This document shows, piece after piece, positions 52,291 through 61,351 of a stretch of DNA of 64,000 bases (positions within the stretch are counted from its first letter, which is position 1; each line of letters starts with the position of its first letter). Under the pieces are notes generated by a model. It had not been told where the DNA came from, ran no database searches, and saw only the letters and a list, made by a program, of their open reading frames with translations. A program made the position numbers and the translations under genes. The DNA comes from CAZHCA01 sp964530825. Lineage in GTDB: Bacteria; Bacteroidota; Bacteroidia; Chitinophagales; Saprospiraceae. The stretch is taken from positions 186,001 to 250,000 of the forward strand of contig CAZHCA010000002.1 in NCBI GenBank assembly GCA_964530825.1. Reading direction: 5' to 3'.

Positions 52291-53636
52291 AAGGAACGGC
52301 GCTCCAATCTTACGCTAATCTCCCGGTCGGGGCGCAGGGTGATCAATGGTAGTGGTTGCGGGTTGTCGATGATCGCCGTATGTAGGTCAAATTTTTGCAA
52401 TAAGCTGCTCAGCACCAATTGCATTTCCATCATAGAGAAGTGATTGCCGATGCATAAATGCGGACCGGCGCCGAAGGGCAGATAGGCATAATCATGCTTT
52501 GCCCCCTTTTCACTTTCTAAAAAGCGGCTAGGGTCGAATCGCTCCGGGTCGGTCCAATAGTCGGGGTGACGGTGCGCGCCTAAAATGTAAGCGATCACTA
52601 GGGTGCCCGGTTCAATCGATATTCCTTCGAACGCATCCTTAACTTTTGCCGTGCGATCGTTAATCCATACCGGCGGATAGAGTCGCATGCCTTCCTGGAT
52701 TACGGCCTTTAGAATGGGTAATCCACCTAAGTTGTCAAAAGTAGGCTGAGCACTTCCCAGTAGTTCGTTCCGCTCAGTCCGTATACGTTCGACCCATTCC
52801 GGATTTCGTAACAGTAAGTAAGTGGTCCAGGATAGCGCATTGGCAGTGGTTTCGTGGCCCGCTACGAAGAGGGTCATAATCTCGTCCAGTAACTGTTGTT
52901 CGGTAAGGGGCCCGCCCGTATCGGCGTAGCGGGTATACAGCATCATTTGCAAGAGGTCATCCTGGCTAGTGCCCCGGACTTTGCGCTCCCGGATCTTATT
53001 CAGCAACAAATCGCGAAAAAGGCGGTTGGCTTTAGCCTCCCGGCGCTCGCGCCCGGTGAATCGGTAATAAGGTGTGAGTAAGGGCAGGCGTATCTGCTTA
53101 ACCACAAAATCCTGCGAGCTGGTAATGGTATGACTGATCTGCTGTAAGGTGGCCTCCGGATAGGTATCGCTGAACATGGCCCGGGCAATAATGCGCAGGG
53201 TGAGCATTAGGATGGGTTTGGAAATATCGATGGGGCGGCCGACCGGCAGCTGCGCCTCATCGTTCAGGAAACGATCCACTTCGGCTTGCATGAGCGAAGT
53301 AATGTGAGCTAATCGCTCGCGATGGAAGCCTGGTTGTAAAAGCCGCCGCTGCCGGAGCCAATAATCGCCCTCGGTGGTAAGCAGGCTCTTGCCCAGGAAG
53401 AAACCCAGCTTATCCATATTGTTAGGGGTACGTACGTACTGGCGGTGCTTTTTCTGGAAAACGTGCTGGATGAAGGCCGGATCGGTCGTAAAAATCGAGC
53501 GGAACCGGCCGCCCAGATAAAAGGCATAGGTGTGGCCGTAACGCTGCAAATTCCGGTTGAGAGAGGGTATCGGATTGCCCAAAAAGCGAACCACGTTGGC
53601 GAGGGTCTCCATGCGGGGTATTTCCGGTAGGGTCAT
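52287..53636 (-). CDS. Cytochrome P450
   Basis: This soluble P450 has 449 residues from ATG 53636. The I-helix oxygen motif AGHETT is at 259-264, the K-helix ExxR pair is Glu315/Arg318 in EGMRLYPP, and the heme-binding loop FGAGPHLCIG is at 388-397 with Cys395 as thiolate ligand. The pattern is close to CYP102/fatty-acid hydroxylase-type sequences, but the substrate is unknown and no ferredoxin or reductase gene is adjacent. It is divergent from the acyl-CoA dehydrogenase across 139 nt that carry two identical dyads. A fatty-acid or lipid substrate is inferred from this pairing only. Confidence 0.94.
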   Translation of the reverse strand: MTLPEIPRMETLANVVRFLGNPIPSLNRNLQRYGHTYAFYLGGRFRSIFTTDPAFIQHVFQKKHRQYVRTPNNMDKLGFFLGKSLLTTEGDYWLRQRRLLQPGFHRERLAHITSLMQAEVDRFLNDEAQLPVGRPIDISKPILMLTLRIIARAMFSDTYPEATLQQISHTITSSQDFVVKQIRLPLLTPYYRFTGRERREAKANRLFRDLLLNKIRERKVRGTSQDDLLQMMLYTRYADTGGPLTEQQLLDEIMTLFVAGHETTANALSWTTYLLLRNPEWVERIRTERNELLGSAQPTFDNLGGLPILKAVIQEGMRLYPPVWINDRTAKVKDAFEGISIEPGTLVIAYILGAHRHPDYWTDPERFDPSRFLESEKGAKHDYAYLPFGAGPHLCIGNHFSMMEMQLVLSSLLQKFDLHTAIIDNPQPLPLITLRPDREISVRLERRSF

Positions 53637-53667
53637 AAAGCAGCCGTTTTGATCAAAATCGCAATTA

Positions 53668-53679
53668 GCGAAAATTCGC
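53668..53679. promoter_or_regulatory. Operator-like dyad, P450 side
   Basis: GCGAAAATTCGC is an inverted repeat (GCGAA, AA, TTCGC) 32 nt upstream of the P450 ATG. An identical 12-mer lies at 53732-53743, 64 bp away, about six helical turns. Confidence 0.5.
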
Positions 53680-53698
53680 AAATTATTGCGTGGGGTAC

Positions 53699-53729
53699 TT
53701 TACAAGTTAGGCAAAAGATTATACCTTTA
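53699..53729 (+). promoter_or_regulatory. Probable promoter of the acyl-CoA dehydrogenase gene
   Basis: TTTA (53699-53702) is followed after 19 nt by TACCTTTA (53722-53729), one base off in each element of the Bacteroidota consensus. The second dyad at 53732 would cover the start point, a classic repressor position. Confidence 0.55.
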
Positions 53730-53731
53730 CA

Positions 53732-53743
53732 GCGAAAATTCGC
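53732..53743. promoter_or_regulatory. Operator-like dyad, acyl-CoA dehydrogenase side
   Basis: GCGAAAATTCGC is repeated here exactly, directly downstream of the predicted -7 element. Flanking AATT extensions of the two copies point in opposite directions. Confidence 0.5.
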
Positions 53744-53775
53744 TAATTTAATTTTATCGAAAAATACGATTGCAC

Positions 53776-55578
53776 ATGGCAGATACCTTAGTTACCAAAA
53801 AAACGGCGCTGAAAGGTGGCGAGTTCTTAGTTAAAGATGCCACGATTGACGAAACGTTCATCCCCGAAGAGATGAACGAAGAGCAGTTGATGATTCGCGA
53901 TATGGTGCATGACTTTTTACACAATCAAATTCTGGCCAACATCGACAAAATCGAACGCCAGGAAGATAATATTGCACCGCGGCTGTTGGAAAAAATGGGA
54001 GAACTGGGCCTGCTGGGTACGCACATGCCGGAACAATACGGTGGTATGGAACTGGATGAGAATACCAACACGCTGATTCTCGACACCTTCGGACCGGCCG
54101 GTTCTTTCAATGTTGCTTATGCGGCGCACACGGGTATCGGTATGCTGCCAGTCCTTTACTACGGTAACGAAGAGCAGAAGGAAAAGTACCTGACGCGCCT
54201 CATCAAGGGCGAACTCAAAGCGGCTTATTGCCTTACCGAGCCGGGCTCTGGTTCTGATGCCTTAGCGGCCAAAACAAAGGCCGTGCTGACCGACGACGGG
54301 CAGCACTACGTGTTGAACGGCCAAAAGATGTGGATCTCCAATGCCGGCTTCGCCGATATTTTCATCGTGTTTGCTAAAATTGACGGCGAGCAATTCACTG
54401 GCTTCATTGTAGAAGCAGATTCCAAGGGTTTAACGCTGGGCGCCGAGGAGCAAAAAATGGGAATCAAGGGTTCTTCTACTCGCCAGGTGTTTTTTGAAAA
54501 CGTAAAAGTACCGGTAGAGAATTTGTTGGGCGAGATTGGCCGCGGCCACTTGATTGCTTTCAATGTACTGAACATCGGTCGTTTTAAACTGGGTGCCCTT
54601 TGCCTGGGTGGCGCTAAGTTGAGCGCTACTACGGCGGTCCGGTATGCCAATGAGCGCGTGCAATTCGAGCGGCCTATAGCTAGTTTTGGCGCCATTCAGC
54701 ATAAATTGGCCGAACAAGCCATCCGTATTTTTGCTGCGGAAAGCGCCCAATACCGGGTATCGAATTTCCTGCAGGATAAAAATGAAGAACTTAAAGAGGA
54801 GGGTGTTTCTTTTGGGGATGCCAAACAAATCGGTGCTGAAGAATATGCCGTAGAATGCTCTATCCTGAAAGTTATCGGTTCAGAAGTACTCGACTATGTA
54901 GTCGACGAAACGGTGCAAGTGCATGGTGGTATGGGTTTCTCAGAAGAGGGTACTGCAGCGCGTGCTTATCGCGACTCGCGGATTAACCGCATCTACGAGG
55001 GGACGAATGAAATCAACCGCATGCTTACCGTCGATATGCTGCTGAAGCGCGCCATGAAGGGCAAAGTGGATATTGTAGGTCCGGCATGGGAAGTACAAAA
55101 AGAACTGGCGTCGATGCCCAGCTTCGACAAGCTGGAAGGCCCCTACGCCGATGAGGTTAAAGCTGTCAAAGACTTCAAAAAAGCAACTTTGATGGTAGCC
55201 GGTGCTGCTGCGAAAATGCAGATGGACGGCGAACTCAATATGAAAGAAGAACAAGAATTATTAATGGCCGTAGCCGATATGCTGGGCGAAGTGCTGGTAA
55301 GTGAGTCCCTGCTGCTACGGGTTCAGAAGCTAGCTGAGGTCGATACGAAAGTTGATCAGGAAGTTTACGACGCCATCTTGCGGGTATACCTCAGTGATGC
55401 CAATAGTCGTATCAATAAATGGGGCCTGGATGCACTTACGGCTTTTGCCGAGGGTGACTTGCTGCGTACCCTGTTGGGCGGCCTGAAGCGGTTCACCAAA
55501 TATCCGCCCCAGCCGGTCAAGGCCCTGCGTCGCAAAGTAGCGGCCACACTGATCGAAGCCAACGAGTACTGTTTCTAA
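53776..55578 (+). CDS. Acyl-CoA dehydrogenase (VLCAD/ACAD9-like length)
   Basis: This FAD enzyme introduces the first double bond in beta-oxidation. The 600-residue protein has the standard three-domain core: AYCLTEPGSGSDALAAKT (FAD/substrate loop), MWISNAGFADIFIVFAKI, GMGFSEEGTAARAYRDSR and RIYEGTNEINRML with the catalytic Glu at about 410. A C-terminal extension of about 170 residues, as in long-chain-type ACADs of Bacteroidota, follows. I used ATG 53776; a TTG at 53770 is two codons upstream. It is controlled from the divergent region shared with the P450 and followed by a strong terminator. Confidence 0.95.
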   Translation: MADTLVTKKTALKGGEFLVKDATIDETFIPEEMNEEQLMIRDMVHDFLHNQILANIDKIERQEDNIAPRLLEKMGELGLLGTHMPEQYGGMELDENTNTLILDTFGPAGSFNVAYAAHTGIGMLPVLYYGNEEQKEKYLTRLIKGELKAAYCLTEPGSGSDALAAKTKAVLTDDGQHYVLNGQKMWISNAGFADIFIVFAKIDGEQFTGFIVEADSKGLTLGAEEQKMGIKGSSTRQVFFENVKVPVENLLGEIGRGHLIAFNVLNIGRFKLGALCLGGAKLSATTAVRYANERVQFERPIASFGAIQHKLAEQAIRIFAAESAQYRVSNFLQDKNEELKEEGVSFGDAKQIGAEEYAVECSILKVIGSEVLDYVVDETVQVHGGMGFSEEGTAARAYRDSRINRIYEGTNEINRMLTVDMLLKRAMKGKVDIVGPAWEVQKELASMPSFDKLEGPYADEVKAVKDFKKATLMVAGAAAKMQMDGELNMKEEQELLMAVADMLGEVLVSESLLLRVQKLAEVDTKVDQEVYDAILRVYLSDANSRINKWGLDALTAFAEGDLLRTLLGGLKRFTKYPPQPVKALRRKVAATLIEANEYCF

Positions 55579-55611
55579 AAAGGGCTTACAGCTACCAAAT
55601 GCTATGATATA

Positions 55612-55647
55612 CTGCCTCGGGGCTTCCCCCGAGGCAGTTCTTATTTT
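55612..55647 (+). terminator. Rho-independent terminator after acyl-CoA dehydrogenase
   Basis: CTGCCTCGGGG (55612-55622) pairs with CCCCGAGGCAG (55627-55637) around a four-base loop, followed by TTCTTATTTT. The stem is perfect. Confidence 0.87.
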
Positions 55648-55782
55648 GGGCAATACGATTCATGCCTGGATATTCACTATTCACTGCGGGTAATCAGCCG
55701 TTCATTTAGATTAAAGCGATTTTGCCGCTAGATGCAAGGAATTTGGTAAGGAAATCAACCCATATTACCCACCCAAACAAAT

Positions 55783-58188
55783 ATGCATTTAGCCATGCAA
55801 AAGATGTATTTTTCGATCACCCTATTGCTGCTATGTTTTTCAACCGGGCTCTGGGCGCAACAGATGCAAACCATCCGCGGTACGGTGCGCGACCAGCAAT
55901 CGGAGTTGCCCCTGATAGGTGTAGCGGTAGAAGTTATCAGCACCGACCCGGTAGTTGGCGCTGTGACCGATGCCGAGGGCTACTATTCGGTCGATCAGGT
56001 ACCCGTAGGGCGCCAAACGCTGCGGATTAGTTACCTGGGCTACCAGACCGTAACCATCCCAAATGTCGTCGTCACGGCCGGGAAAGAGGTGCAGCTCGAC
56101 CTCACCATGGAGGAGTCCTTTTACGAAATGGACGAGATCGTAGTGAGTGGCGCCGTTGACAAAGACCGCACCCAGAACGAAATGGCTACCATCAGCGCCC
56201 GCTCTTTCAATTTGGAGGAAGTGAACCGCTTCTCCGGGGGGCGTAACGATGTGGCCCGCCTGGCCGGCAACTTCGCTGGCGTAGCGGTGGCCGATGATTC
56301 CCGCAACGATATTGTCATTCGCGGGAACTCCCCCACCGGGGTACTCTGGCAGTTGGAGGGTATCCCAATCCCGAACCCGAACCACTTTGCCACCTTCGGA
56401 ACCACGGGCGGGCCGGTAAGCGCTATTAATCCCAACCTGTTGCGTAGTTCCGATTTTCTCACCTCGGCTTTTCCCGCCCAGTACGGCAACGCGCTTTCTG
56501 GGGTGTTCGACCTCGGGTTCCGGTCAGGTAACCGCGATAACTACGAGTACACCCTGCAAGTGGGCGCTTTCAGTGGATTGGAAGCCATGGCCGAGGGGCC
56601 CATCAACCGCGAGAAAAACAGCTCCTTCCTGGTGAGCTACCGCCATTCTTTTGTAGAGTTAGCTGCTCGGGCGGGCATCCCCGTAGGCACCAATGCTACG
56701 CCCAACTACCGGGATCTATCCTTTAAAGTGGATCTGGGACAAAGCAAGCTCGGTAACTTTTCTTTCTTTGGCATTGGCGGTACTAGCGATATTGACTTCC
56801 TGGGTGACGAGATAGACGAAGACGACCTCTTCGCCAATCCCAATGAAGATGCCTTTGCTCGCTCCCAATTGGGTATCGTTGGCCTGCGCCACAATATCAT
56901 TGTCGGCGATAATGCCTATGTGCGTACGGTGCTATCTTTCTCGACGGCACGCAACCAATTCGATCAGGATAACGTACTCGAAACGGGCGACAAACTGCGC
57001 GTAACGGAAGCAGATGATATCAATAACACCTATTCGGTTTCCTCTTACTGGAATAAGAAATACAACGCCCGGTTCACCCTGCGGGCAGGGTTTTTGGGGC
57101 AAGTATTCGATATAAAAACGACAGTAGAAGACCGCAACAACCGACCCGACTTCGATGAAGATGGCCTGCCGGACTGGGTGACGGTACGCGACTTCGACGG
57201 CGCCATGATACTGGGGCAGGTCTTCGGGCAGGCCCAGTATCGACTCAGCGAGAAATGGACACTCAATGCCGGATTACACGCCCAGTATTTGGACGAAAAT
57301 GAAGATTTCGTGCTGGAACCACGTACGGCCGTAAATTGGCAGTTCCGTCCAGGACAGCGTTTCAATTTGGGGTACGGCCTGCATCACCAAATACAGCCTT
57401 TTCCAATCTTTTTCTTTGAAGAGGAGGTGGCGCCTGGCGAATTTGAGAATGTCAATGCAGACTTGCCCTTCACCCGCAGCCACCATCTCGTAGCGGGTTA
57501 CGATCGCAAGTGGGGGCCCCAATGGCGCACCAAAGTAGAAGCCTACTACCAGTTCCTCGATCAGGTACCCGTGGAAGAAATGCCAAGTAGCTTTTCCGTA
57601 TTGAATGCCGGAGCCGACTTTGTATTTCCCGAGGTTGGGTCGCTGGTGAGCGATGGTACCGGTCGCAACTATGGGCTGGAATTAACCGTCGAGAAATTTT
57701 TTAGCGATGGTTACTATGCCCTCCTCACGGGTTCGCTCTTCGACTCAAAGTACGAAGGCAGTGACGGTATCGAGCGCAATACTGCCTTCAATAACGGCTA
57801 CGTACTGAACGTGCTGGCCGGTCGAGAGTGGAAATTCGGAAAGGATAAGCGTCATGCCTTTACCCTGGATACCCGCTTTACTACAGCCGGCGGCCGGAAT
57901 TACACGCCCGTTGACCTCGAGGCCTCCATCGCCGCTGGCGAAGAAGTCCTAATTGAAGAAGAAGCCTTCAGCGAGCGCTTCGACCCTTACCTGCGGTGGG
58001 ATGTAAAATTTGGAATACAACTCAACAGCGCCAAGCGAAAACTATCACAACAGTTTTTCCTCGATTTCCAAAACGTGACGAACAACGATAATATTTTCGA
58101 CATTCGCTACAACGAGGTGCGGGAAGCAGTCGACGAAGTCCTACAATCCGGCTTTTTCCCAGACGTACTTTACCGGCTACAATTTTAA
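55783..58188 (+). CDS. TonB-dependent receptor with carboxypeptidase-regulatory N-domain
   Basis: The 801-residue outer-membrane receptor has a signal peptide (LLLLCFSTGLWAQ) and a carboxypeptidase-regulatory-like domain (IRGTVRDQQSELPLIGVAV to about 110). The plug (VSGAVDKDRTQNEMATISAR, IVIRGNSPTGVLWQLEGIPI, about 130-240) and a 22-stranded barrel to the C-terminal Phe (YRLQF) follow. Such receptors import large substrates using TonB energy. No SusD partner or TonB-box feature that names a ligand is seen, so the substrate is unknown. A second ATG at 55795 is an alternative start. A terminator lies at 58211. Confidence 0.93.
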   Translation: MHLAMQKMYFSITLLLLCFSTGLWAQQMQTIRGTVRDQQSELPLIGVAVEVISTDPVVGAVTDAEGYYSVDQVPVGRQTLRISYLGYQTVTIPNVVVTAGKEVQLDLTMEESFYEMDEIVVSGAVDKDRTQNEMATISARSFNLEEVNRFSGGRNDVARLAGNFAGVAVADDSRNDIVIRGNSPTGVLWQLEGIPIPNPNHFATFGTTGGPVSAINPNLLRSSDFLTSAFPAQYGNALSGVFDLGFRSGNRDNYEYTLQVGAFSGLEAMAEGPINREKNSSFLVSYRHSFVELAARAGIPVGTNATPNYRDLSFKVDLGQSKLGNFSFFGIGGTSDIDFLGDEIDEDDLFANPNEDAFARSQLGIVGLRHNIIVGDNAYVRTVLSFSTARNQFDQDNVLETGDKLRVTEADDINNTYSVSSYWNKKYNARFTLRAGFLGQVFDIKTTVEDRNNRPDFDEDGLPDWVTVRDFDGAMILGQVFGQAQYRLSEKWTLNAGLHAQYLDENEDFVLEPRTAVNWQFRPGQRFNLGYGLHHQIQPFPIFFFEEEVAPGEFENVNADLPFTRSHHLVAGYDRKWGPQWRTKVEAYYQFLDQVPVEEMPSSFSVLNAGADFVFPEVGSLVSDGTGRNYGLELTVEKFFSDGYYALLTGSLFDSKYEGSDGIERNTAFNNGYVLNVLAGREWKFGKDKRHAFTLDTRFTTAGGRNYTPVDLEASIAAGEEVLIEEEAFSERFDPYLRWDVKFGIQLNSAKRKLSQQFFLDFQNVTNNDNIFDIRYNEVREAVDEVLQSGFFPDVLYRLQF

Positions 58189-58210
58189 TATCCGCATACT
58201 ATTTTGGGAG

Positions 58211-58236
58211 ACCGGGCTCTCGGCCCGGTTCTTTCC
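58211..58236 (+). terminator. Terminator-like hairpin after TonB-dependent receptor
   Basis: ACCGGGC (58211-58217) pairs with GCCCGGT (58223-58229) and is followed by a short T-rich tail (TTCTTTCC). Confidence 0.65.
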
Positions 58237-58286
58237 ATTCCTGCCCCACCAGGTAAATTGCTCGATATTGCTTAACTTAGACGAGG

Positions 58287-59357
58287 ATGAAGAAAGAACG
58301 CAAACTCCGGCTTTTGGGGTTCAATGATACACCTTACCTACTGATCGGGATCCCCCTGTTGTCGGTTCTAATTCCGTTTGTCTTTTTTAATGCAGATCCG
58401 GATAGCGGGTGGCGGGTGCTGACTTTCAAATTTGTGGTTTCCGGCATCTACACTACGCTGTATTGGCTTTCCTGCCGATCCATTATGATGTATTACCGGG
58501 CCAAATTTCCGCGCTATCAGCAGACCCGCATACGGCTGGTGCGATCGGCAGTGGCCATCTTGTCTGTTTATGTCCTGATCAATATCACGATGGAATCCCT
58601 GGAGAATATGGGCGCCTTAAGGCACCAGGAAACGGCCTCGGAGCTTACTTACACCGTAGTGCCATTGCTCATTATTATTTTGGTTTCGTCGTTTTACGAA
58701 GGTTTTTTCTTTTACACCCGCTGGTACGAAACGGTTACCGAGACGGAACGGCTAAGGCGCGAAACCGTGCAGTCTCAACTCGCTGGCCTGCGTAGCCAGG
58801 TCAATCCGCATTTTCTTTTCAATAGCCTGAACACCCTCACCTATATCATACCGGAAGACCCAGACCGGGCCGTTACGTTTGTCCAGAAGCTTTCAAAGGT
58901 CTACCGGTACGTTCTGGAGGTACGCAACGAGTCCCTGATTCCGCTATCCTCCGAGTTGGAATACCTGGAGTCTTACCTGTTTTTACTCCGAGAGCGATTT
59001 GGTGACAACATCCAAGTAGAGCTTGACGTAAATGAGGACCTCACCGACAGAAAGATCATCCCGCTTTCCCTGCAGATTCTCTTTGAAAATGCCATAAAAC
59101 ACAACATCATCTCGACCCACCGGCCATTGTGCATTCGGCTGTTTCATCCCAACCCCGATCGACTAGAAGTGCGCAACAACCTGCAACGCAAGAAACAGGT
59201 CATGGCCTCCACCCGGGTGGGGTTGGAGAATATTAAGAGCCGCTATGCCTATTTCACCCAGGATAAAGTGGAGGTGACAGAAACGGCGGAACACTTCTCC
59301 GTACGCCTGCCCCTGATACCCGCCTACCATACTGCTCCGGCCTGGCATACAATATGA
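58287..59357 (+). CDS. LytS-type sensor histidine kinase
   Basis: The 356-residue inner-membrane protein has four hydrophobic segments (about 17-34, 47-64, 87-104, 124-142) and then a His_kinase domain with QVNPHFLFNSLNTL (His175 as phosphoacceptor) and an ATPase part (PLSLQILFENAIKHNI, VGLENIKSRYAYF). Such kinases pair with LytTR response regulators. No regulator is adjacent on this strand; the nearest is the partial LytTR gene at 63745 on the opposite strand. Whether they form a pair is not shown. Confidence 0.92.
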   Translation: MKKERKLRLLGFNDTPYLLIGIPLLSVLIPFVFFNADPDSGWRVLTFKFVVSGIYTTLYWLSCRSIMMYYRAKFPRYQQTRIRLVRSAVAILSVYVLINITMESLENMGALRHQETASELTYTVVPLLIIILVSSFYEGFFFYTRWYETVTETERLRRETVQSQLAGLRSQVNPHFLFNSLNTLTYIIPEDPDRAVTFVQKLSKVYRYVLEVRNESLIPLSSELEYLESYLFLLRERFGDNIQVELDVNEDLTDRKIIPLSLQILFENAIKHNIISTHRPLCIRLFHPNPDRLEVRNNLQRKKQVMASTRVGLENIKSRYAYFTQDKVEVTETAEHFSVRLPLIPAYHTAPAWHTI

Positions 59358-59459
59358 ATGGCGCATTGCTTCGTTTGAAAGGACGATAAAAAAAGTGAAG
59401 GTGGACTATTACCATCCTTTTGCAGTATGTTGTAATGATGTCCTTTAAATCGAAGAAGC

Positions 59460-59888
59460 ATGTATTATTATTTATTTATGCTGGTTCTGAGTTGGTGCGC
59501 AATATGCGCACCAGCAACAAATGGCAATCTGACGGTGGTAGTGGCCAATATCAAATCTGCCAGGGGGACCGTCCGGGCGGCAATGTATACCGATCCCGGT
59601 GACTTTTTGCAGGACAGTCCTAATAACCTTACTCGCTCCCAGGCAATTGAGCATACCGGAAAGGTGTTGTTCCTCTTCGAAGCATTAGCCTGTGGCGATT
59701 ATGTAGTTGCCGTCTACCACGATCTGAATGACAACGAGGAGTTGGATACCAATTTCCTGGGCATACCTACTGAACCCTACGCCTTCTCCAATAACCCCAA
59801 ACTGCTTTTCCGGGGGCCTCGCTACGAAGATGCCGTATTTACCTTTTGCCGCGAAAACGGCGAAATCGTCATTGAACTCACCGATTAA
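59460..59888 (+). CDS. DUF2141 domain protein
   Basis: The 142-residue exported protein has a signal peptide (1-21) and a DUF2141 beta-sandwich: LTVVVANIKSARGTVRAAMY, FLFEALACGDYVVAVYHDLN, LDTNFLGIPTEPYAFSNN and AVFTFC. The Asp/Asn-rich DLNDNEELD could bind calcium. Function of the family is unknown, with a carbohydrate or surface role often suspected. Its stop overlaps the convergent lipoprotein stop by four bases (TTAA). Confidence 0.9.
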   Translation: MYYYLFMLVLSWCAICAPATNGNLTVVVANIKSARGTVRAAMYTDPGDFLQDSPNNLTRSQAIEHTGKVLFLFEALACGDYVVAVYHDLNDNEELDTNFLGIPTEPYAFSNNPKLLFRGPRYEDAVFTFCRENGEIVIELTD

Positions 59889-60799
59889 TTTTCCAGCCAA
59901 TTTAAAATTTCCGCAACGGGCTTGGTCTTCCATTGCCGGGGTAGGTCGACCAGTTTTTCCTCGGCCAAGTCAATCGCAATGGCTTGCCGGATCTCATCCT
60001 GTACGACAAGGTAGCGGTCGCTGCTGGATTGCTGTGCGCTATTGGGGAGTAGCGGAACCGGTTGGTCGAATAACGGACGCAGGGAGAAGGAATCCCGCAT
60101 GGCTTCGTAATGAGGGATAATGACCTGATACCCCTCATCTACAGGCAATAGAAATAGGGAGTGGTAACGGTTACCCGCCCCATTTTCATATTCGGCAAGT
60201 GGTAGCAATGGCTCCGGTGGGCCCTCCAGCGGAATTTGGTAGGCAAAGGAACCGAAATCGCGGGCCGTGCCCATCAGGTAAGTTTCCCACAGTTCTAAAT
60301 GCAAGATTTGCCCCGACTGGGCGTCGACCAATGGCCGTTCTACCGGATAGCGAGGCACCATTGCTCCGAAGAGCTGTTGGGCTGATAAGTCGTAACAAAA
60401 AAATTGGTGATTGCTCCATAGCCCGACCATGTGGCTGACGCGGTTGTACTGTCGATCGGCAAAACGATACGGATAATCGGGGCTTACTGCAATGGGCAAA
60501 ATTTGGCGGTCCAATAGTTTGCACTCTGGAAGTTGATATACCAACAATACCCGGTGGCTGGGCCCGTAGTCGCGATCATAAGTAGTCGAATCGGCGATGA
60601 TGTACAAAGCTATCTTGAGATCCTCCTGGACGATCCGGTTTCCTGCTAACCGCTCAGTATCCGGAATGCAGTCTTTGCTTAAACCTGCCTCCGTCGTCGG
60701 AGGATCGACCGAGACCGGGTCTTTTTCCGTGCCGGGCCTCTCGGATTGGCAGCCCGGCAAGAGCAAAAGGAAGCATAACACACGTAGGCTTTGGACCAT
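59885..60799 (-). CDS. Hypothetical lipoprotein
   Basis: From ATG 60799 the protein has 304 residues with lipobox LLPGC. The mature part is beta-rich with regular strands (RVLLVYQLPECKLLDRQILP, GQILHLELWETYLMG, DEIRQAIAIDLAEEKLVDLP) that could form a propeller-like fold. I recognise no family. A GTG at 60820 would extend it by seven residues. It is divergent from the blaI-like gene and convergent with DUF2141. Composition is like its neighbours. Confidence 0.78.
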   Translation of the reverse strand: MVQSLRVLCFLLLLPGCQSERPGTEKDPVSVDPPTTEAGLSKDCIPDTERLAGNRIVQEDLKIALYIIADSTTYDRDYGPSHRVLLVYQLPECKLLDRQILPIAVSPDYPYRFADRQYNRVSHMVGLWSNHQFFCYDLSAQQLFGAMVPRYPVERPLVDAQSGQILHLELWETYLMGTARDFGSFAYQIPLEGPPEPLLPLAEYENGAGNRYHSLFLLPVDEGYQVIIPHYEAMRDSFSLRPLFDQPVPLLPNSAQQSSSDRYLVVQDEIRQAIAIDLAEEKLVDLPRQWKTKPVAEILNWLEN

Positions 60800-60898
60800 A
60801 ACAGAACAGCTTTTATGCACTTAAAATAAAGATTACCCGGCGGGCGCCCTACCCATTTTTAGACTCTTTTTAAAAAACAACCCTTCTGTACTTGATAT

Positions 60899-60914
60899 TA
60901 CGAAGGCTTTCGTA
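60899..60914. promoter_or_regulatory. BlaI-type operator 1
   Basis: TACGAA-GGCT-TTCGTA is a perfect 6-bp dyad with a 4-bp spacer. A second dyad with the same half-sites and spacing lies 24 bp downstream. Confidence 0.72.
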
Positions 60915-60922
60915 TAAATTAG

Positions 60923-60938
60923 TACGAAACTTTTCGTA
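60923..60938. promoter_or_regulatory. BlaI-type operator 2
   Basis: TACGAA-ACTT-TTCGTA repeats the dyad, ending five nt before the regulator ATG at 60944. Together with operator 1 it predicts autoregulation by the BlaI-like protein. Confidence 0.72.
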
Positions 60939-60943
60939 ATAAT

Positions 60944-61348
60944 ATGGCGAAAAAAATCAGACCAACCGAATCGGAGCTGGAGATTCTGCAGGTCCTTTGG
61001 AGTCAAGGGCCCTGTACGGTCCGGCAAGTAAACGACCGGCTCAATCGCAACCGGGAGGTTGGGTACACTACCACCCTGAAGCTATTACAAATCATGACGG
61101 ATAAAGGCCTGGTACGCCGCGACTCCAGCAAGCGCACACATGTATTTGAGGCGGCCATTTCCGAGGCGCAAACCCAACGGGGAATGATACAGCGACTGAT
61201 CGATACGGCTTTTCACGGATCGGCCGGTAAGCTCGCCCTGGAAGCGCTCGGGCAGCATCGCGCCAGTCCTGAAGAAATTCAAAGGATCAGGGCGTTGCTC
61301 GATCAACTCGAACAGCAAGAGGCCTCCCCAAATAAAAGAAAAAAGTAG
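60944..61348 (+). CDS. BlaI/MecI/CopY-family transcriptional repressor
   Basis: The 134-residue protein has a winged-helix domain (TESELEILQVLWSQGPCTVR, NRNREVGYTTTLKLLQIMTDKGLVRRD, about 8-58) and a dimerisation helix region. BlaI proteins are cleaved by M56 sensor proteases, and an M56 gene follows three nt downstream. Two matching operator dyads lie just upstream. There is no beta-lactamase gene in the window, so this pair probably controls something other than antibiotic resistance, as is common in Bacteroidota. Confidence 0.94.
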   Translation: MAKKIRPTESELEILQVLWSQGPCTVRQVNDRLNRNREVGYTTTLKLLQIMTDKGLVRRDSSKRTHVFEAAISEAQTQRGMIQRLIDTAFHGSAGKLALEALGQHRASPEEIQRIRALLDQLEQQEASPNKRKK

Positions 61349-61351
61349 ACT

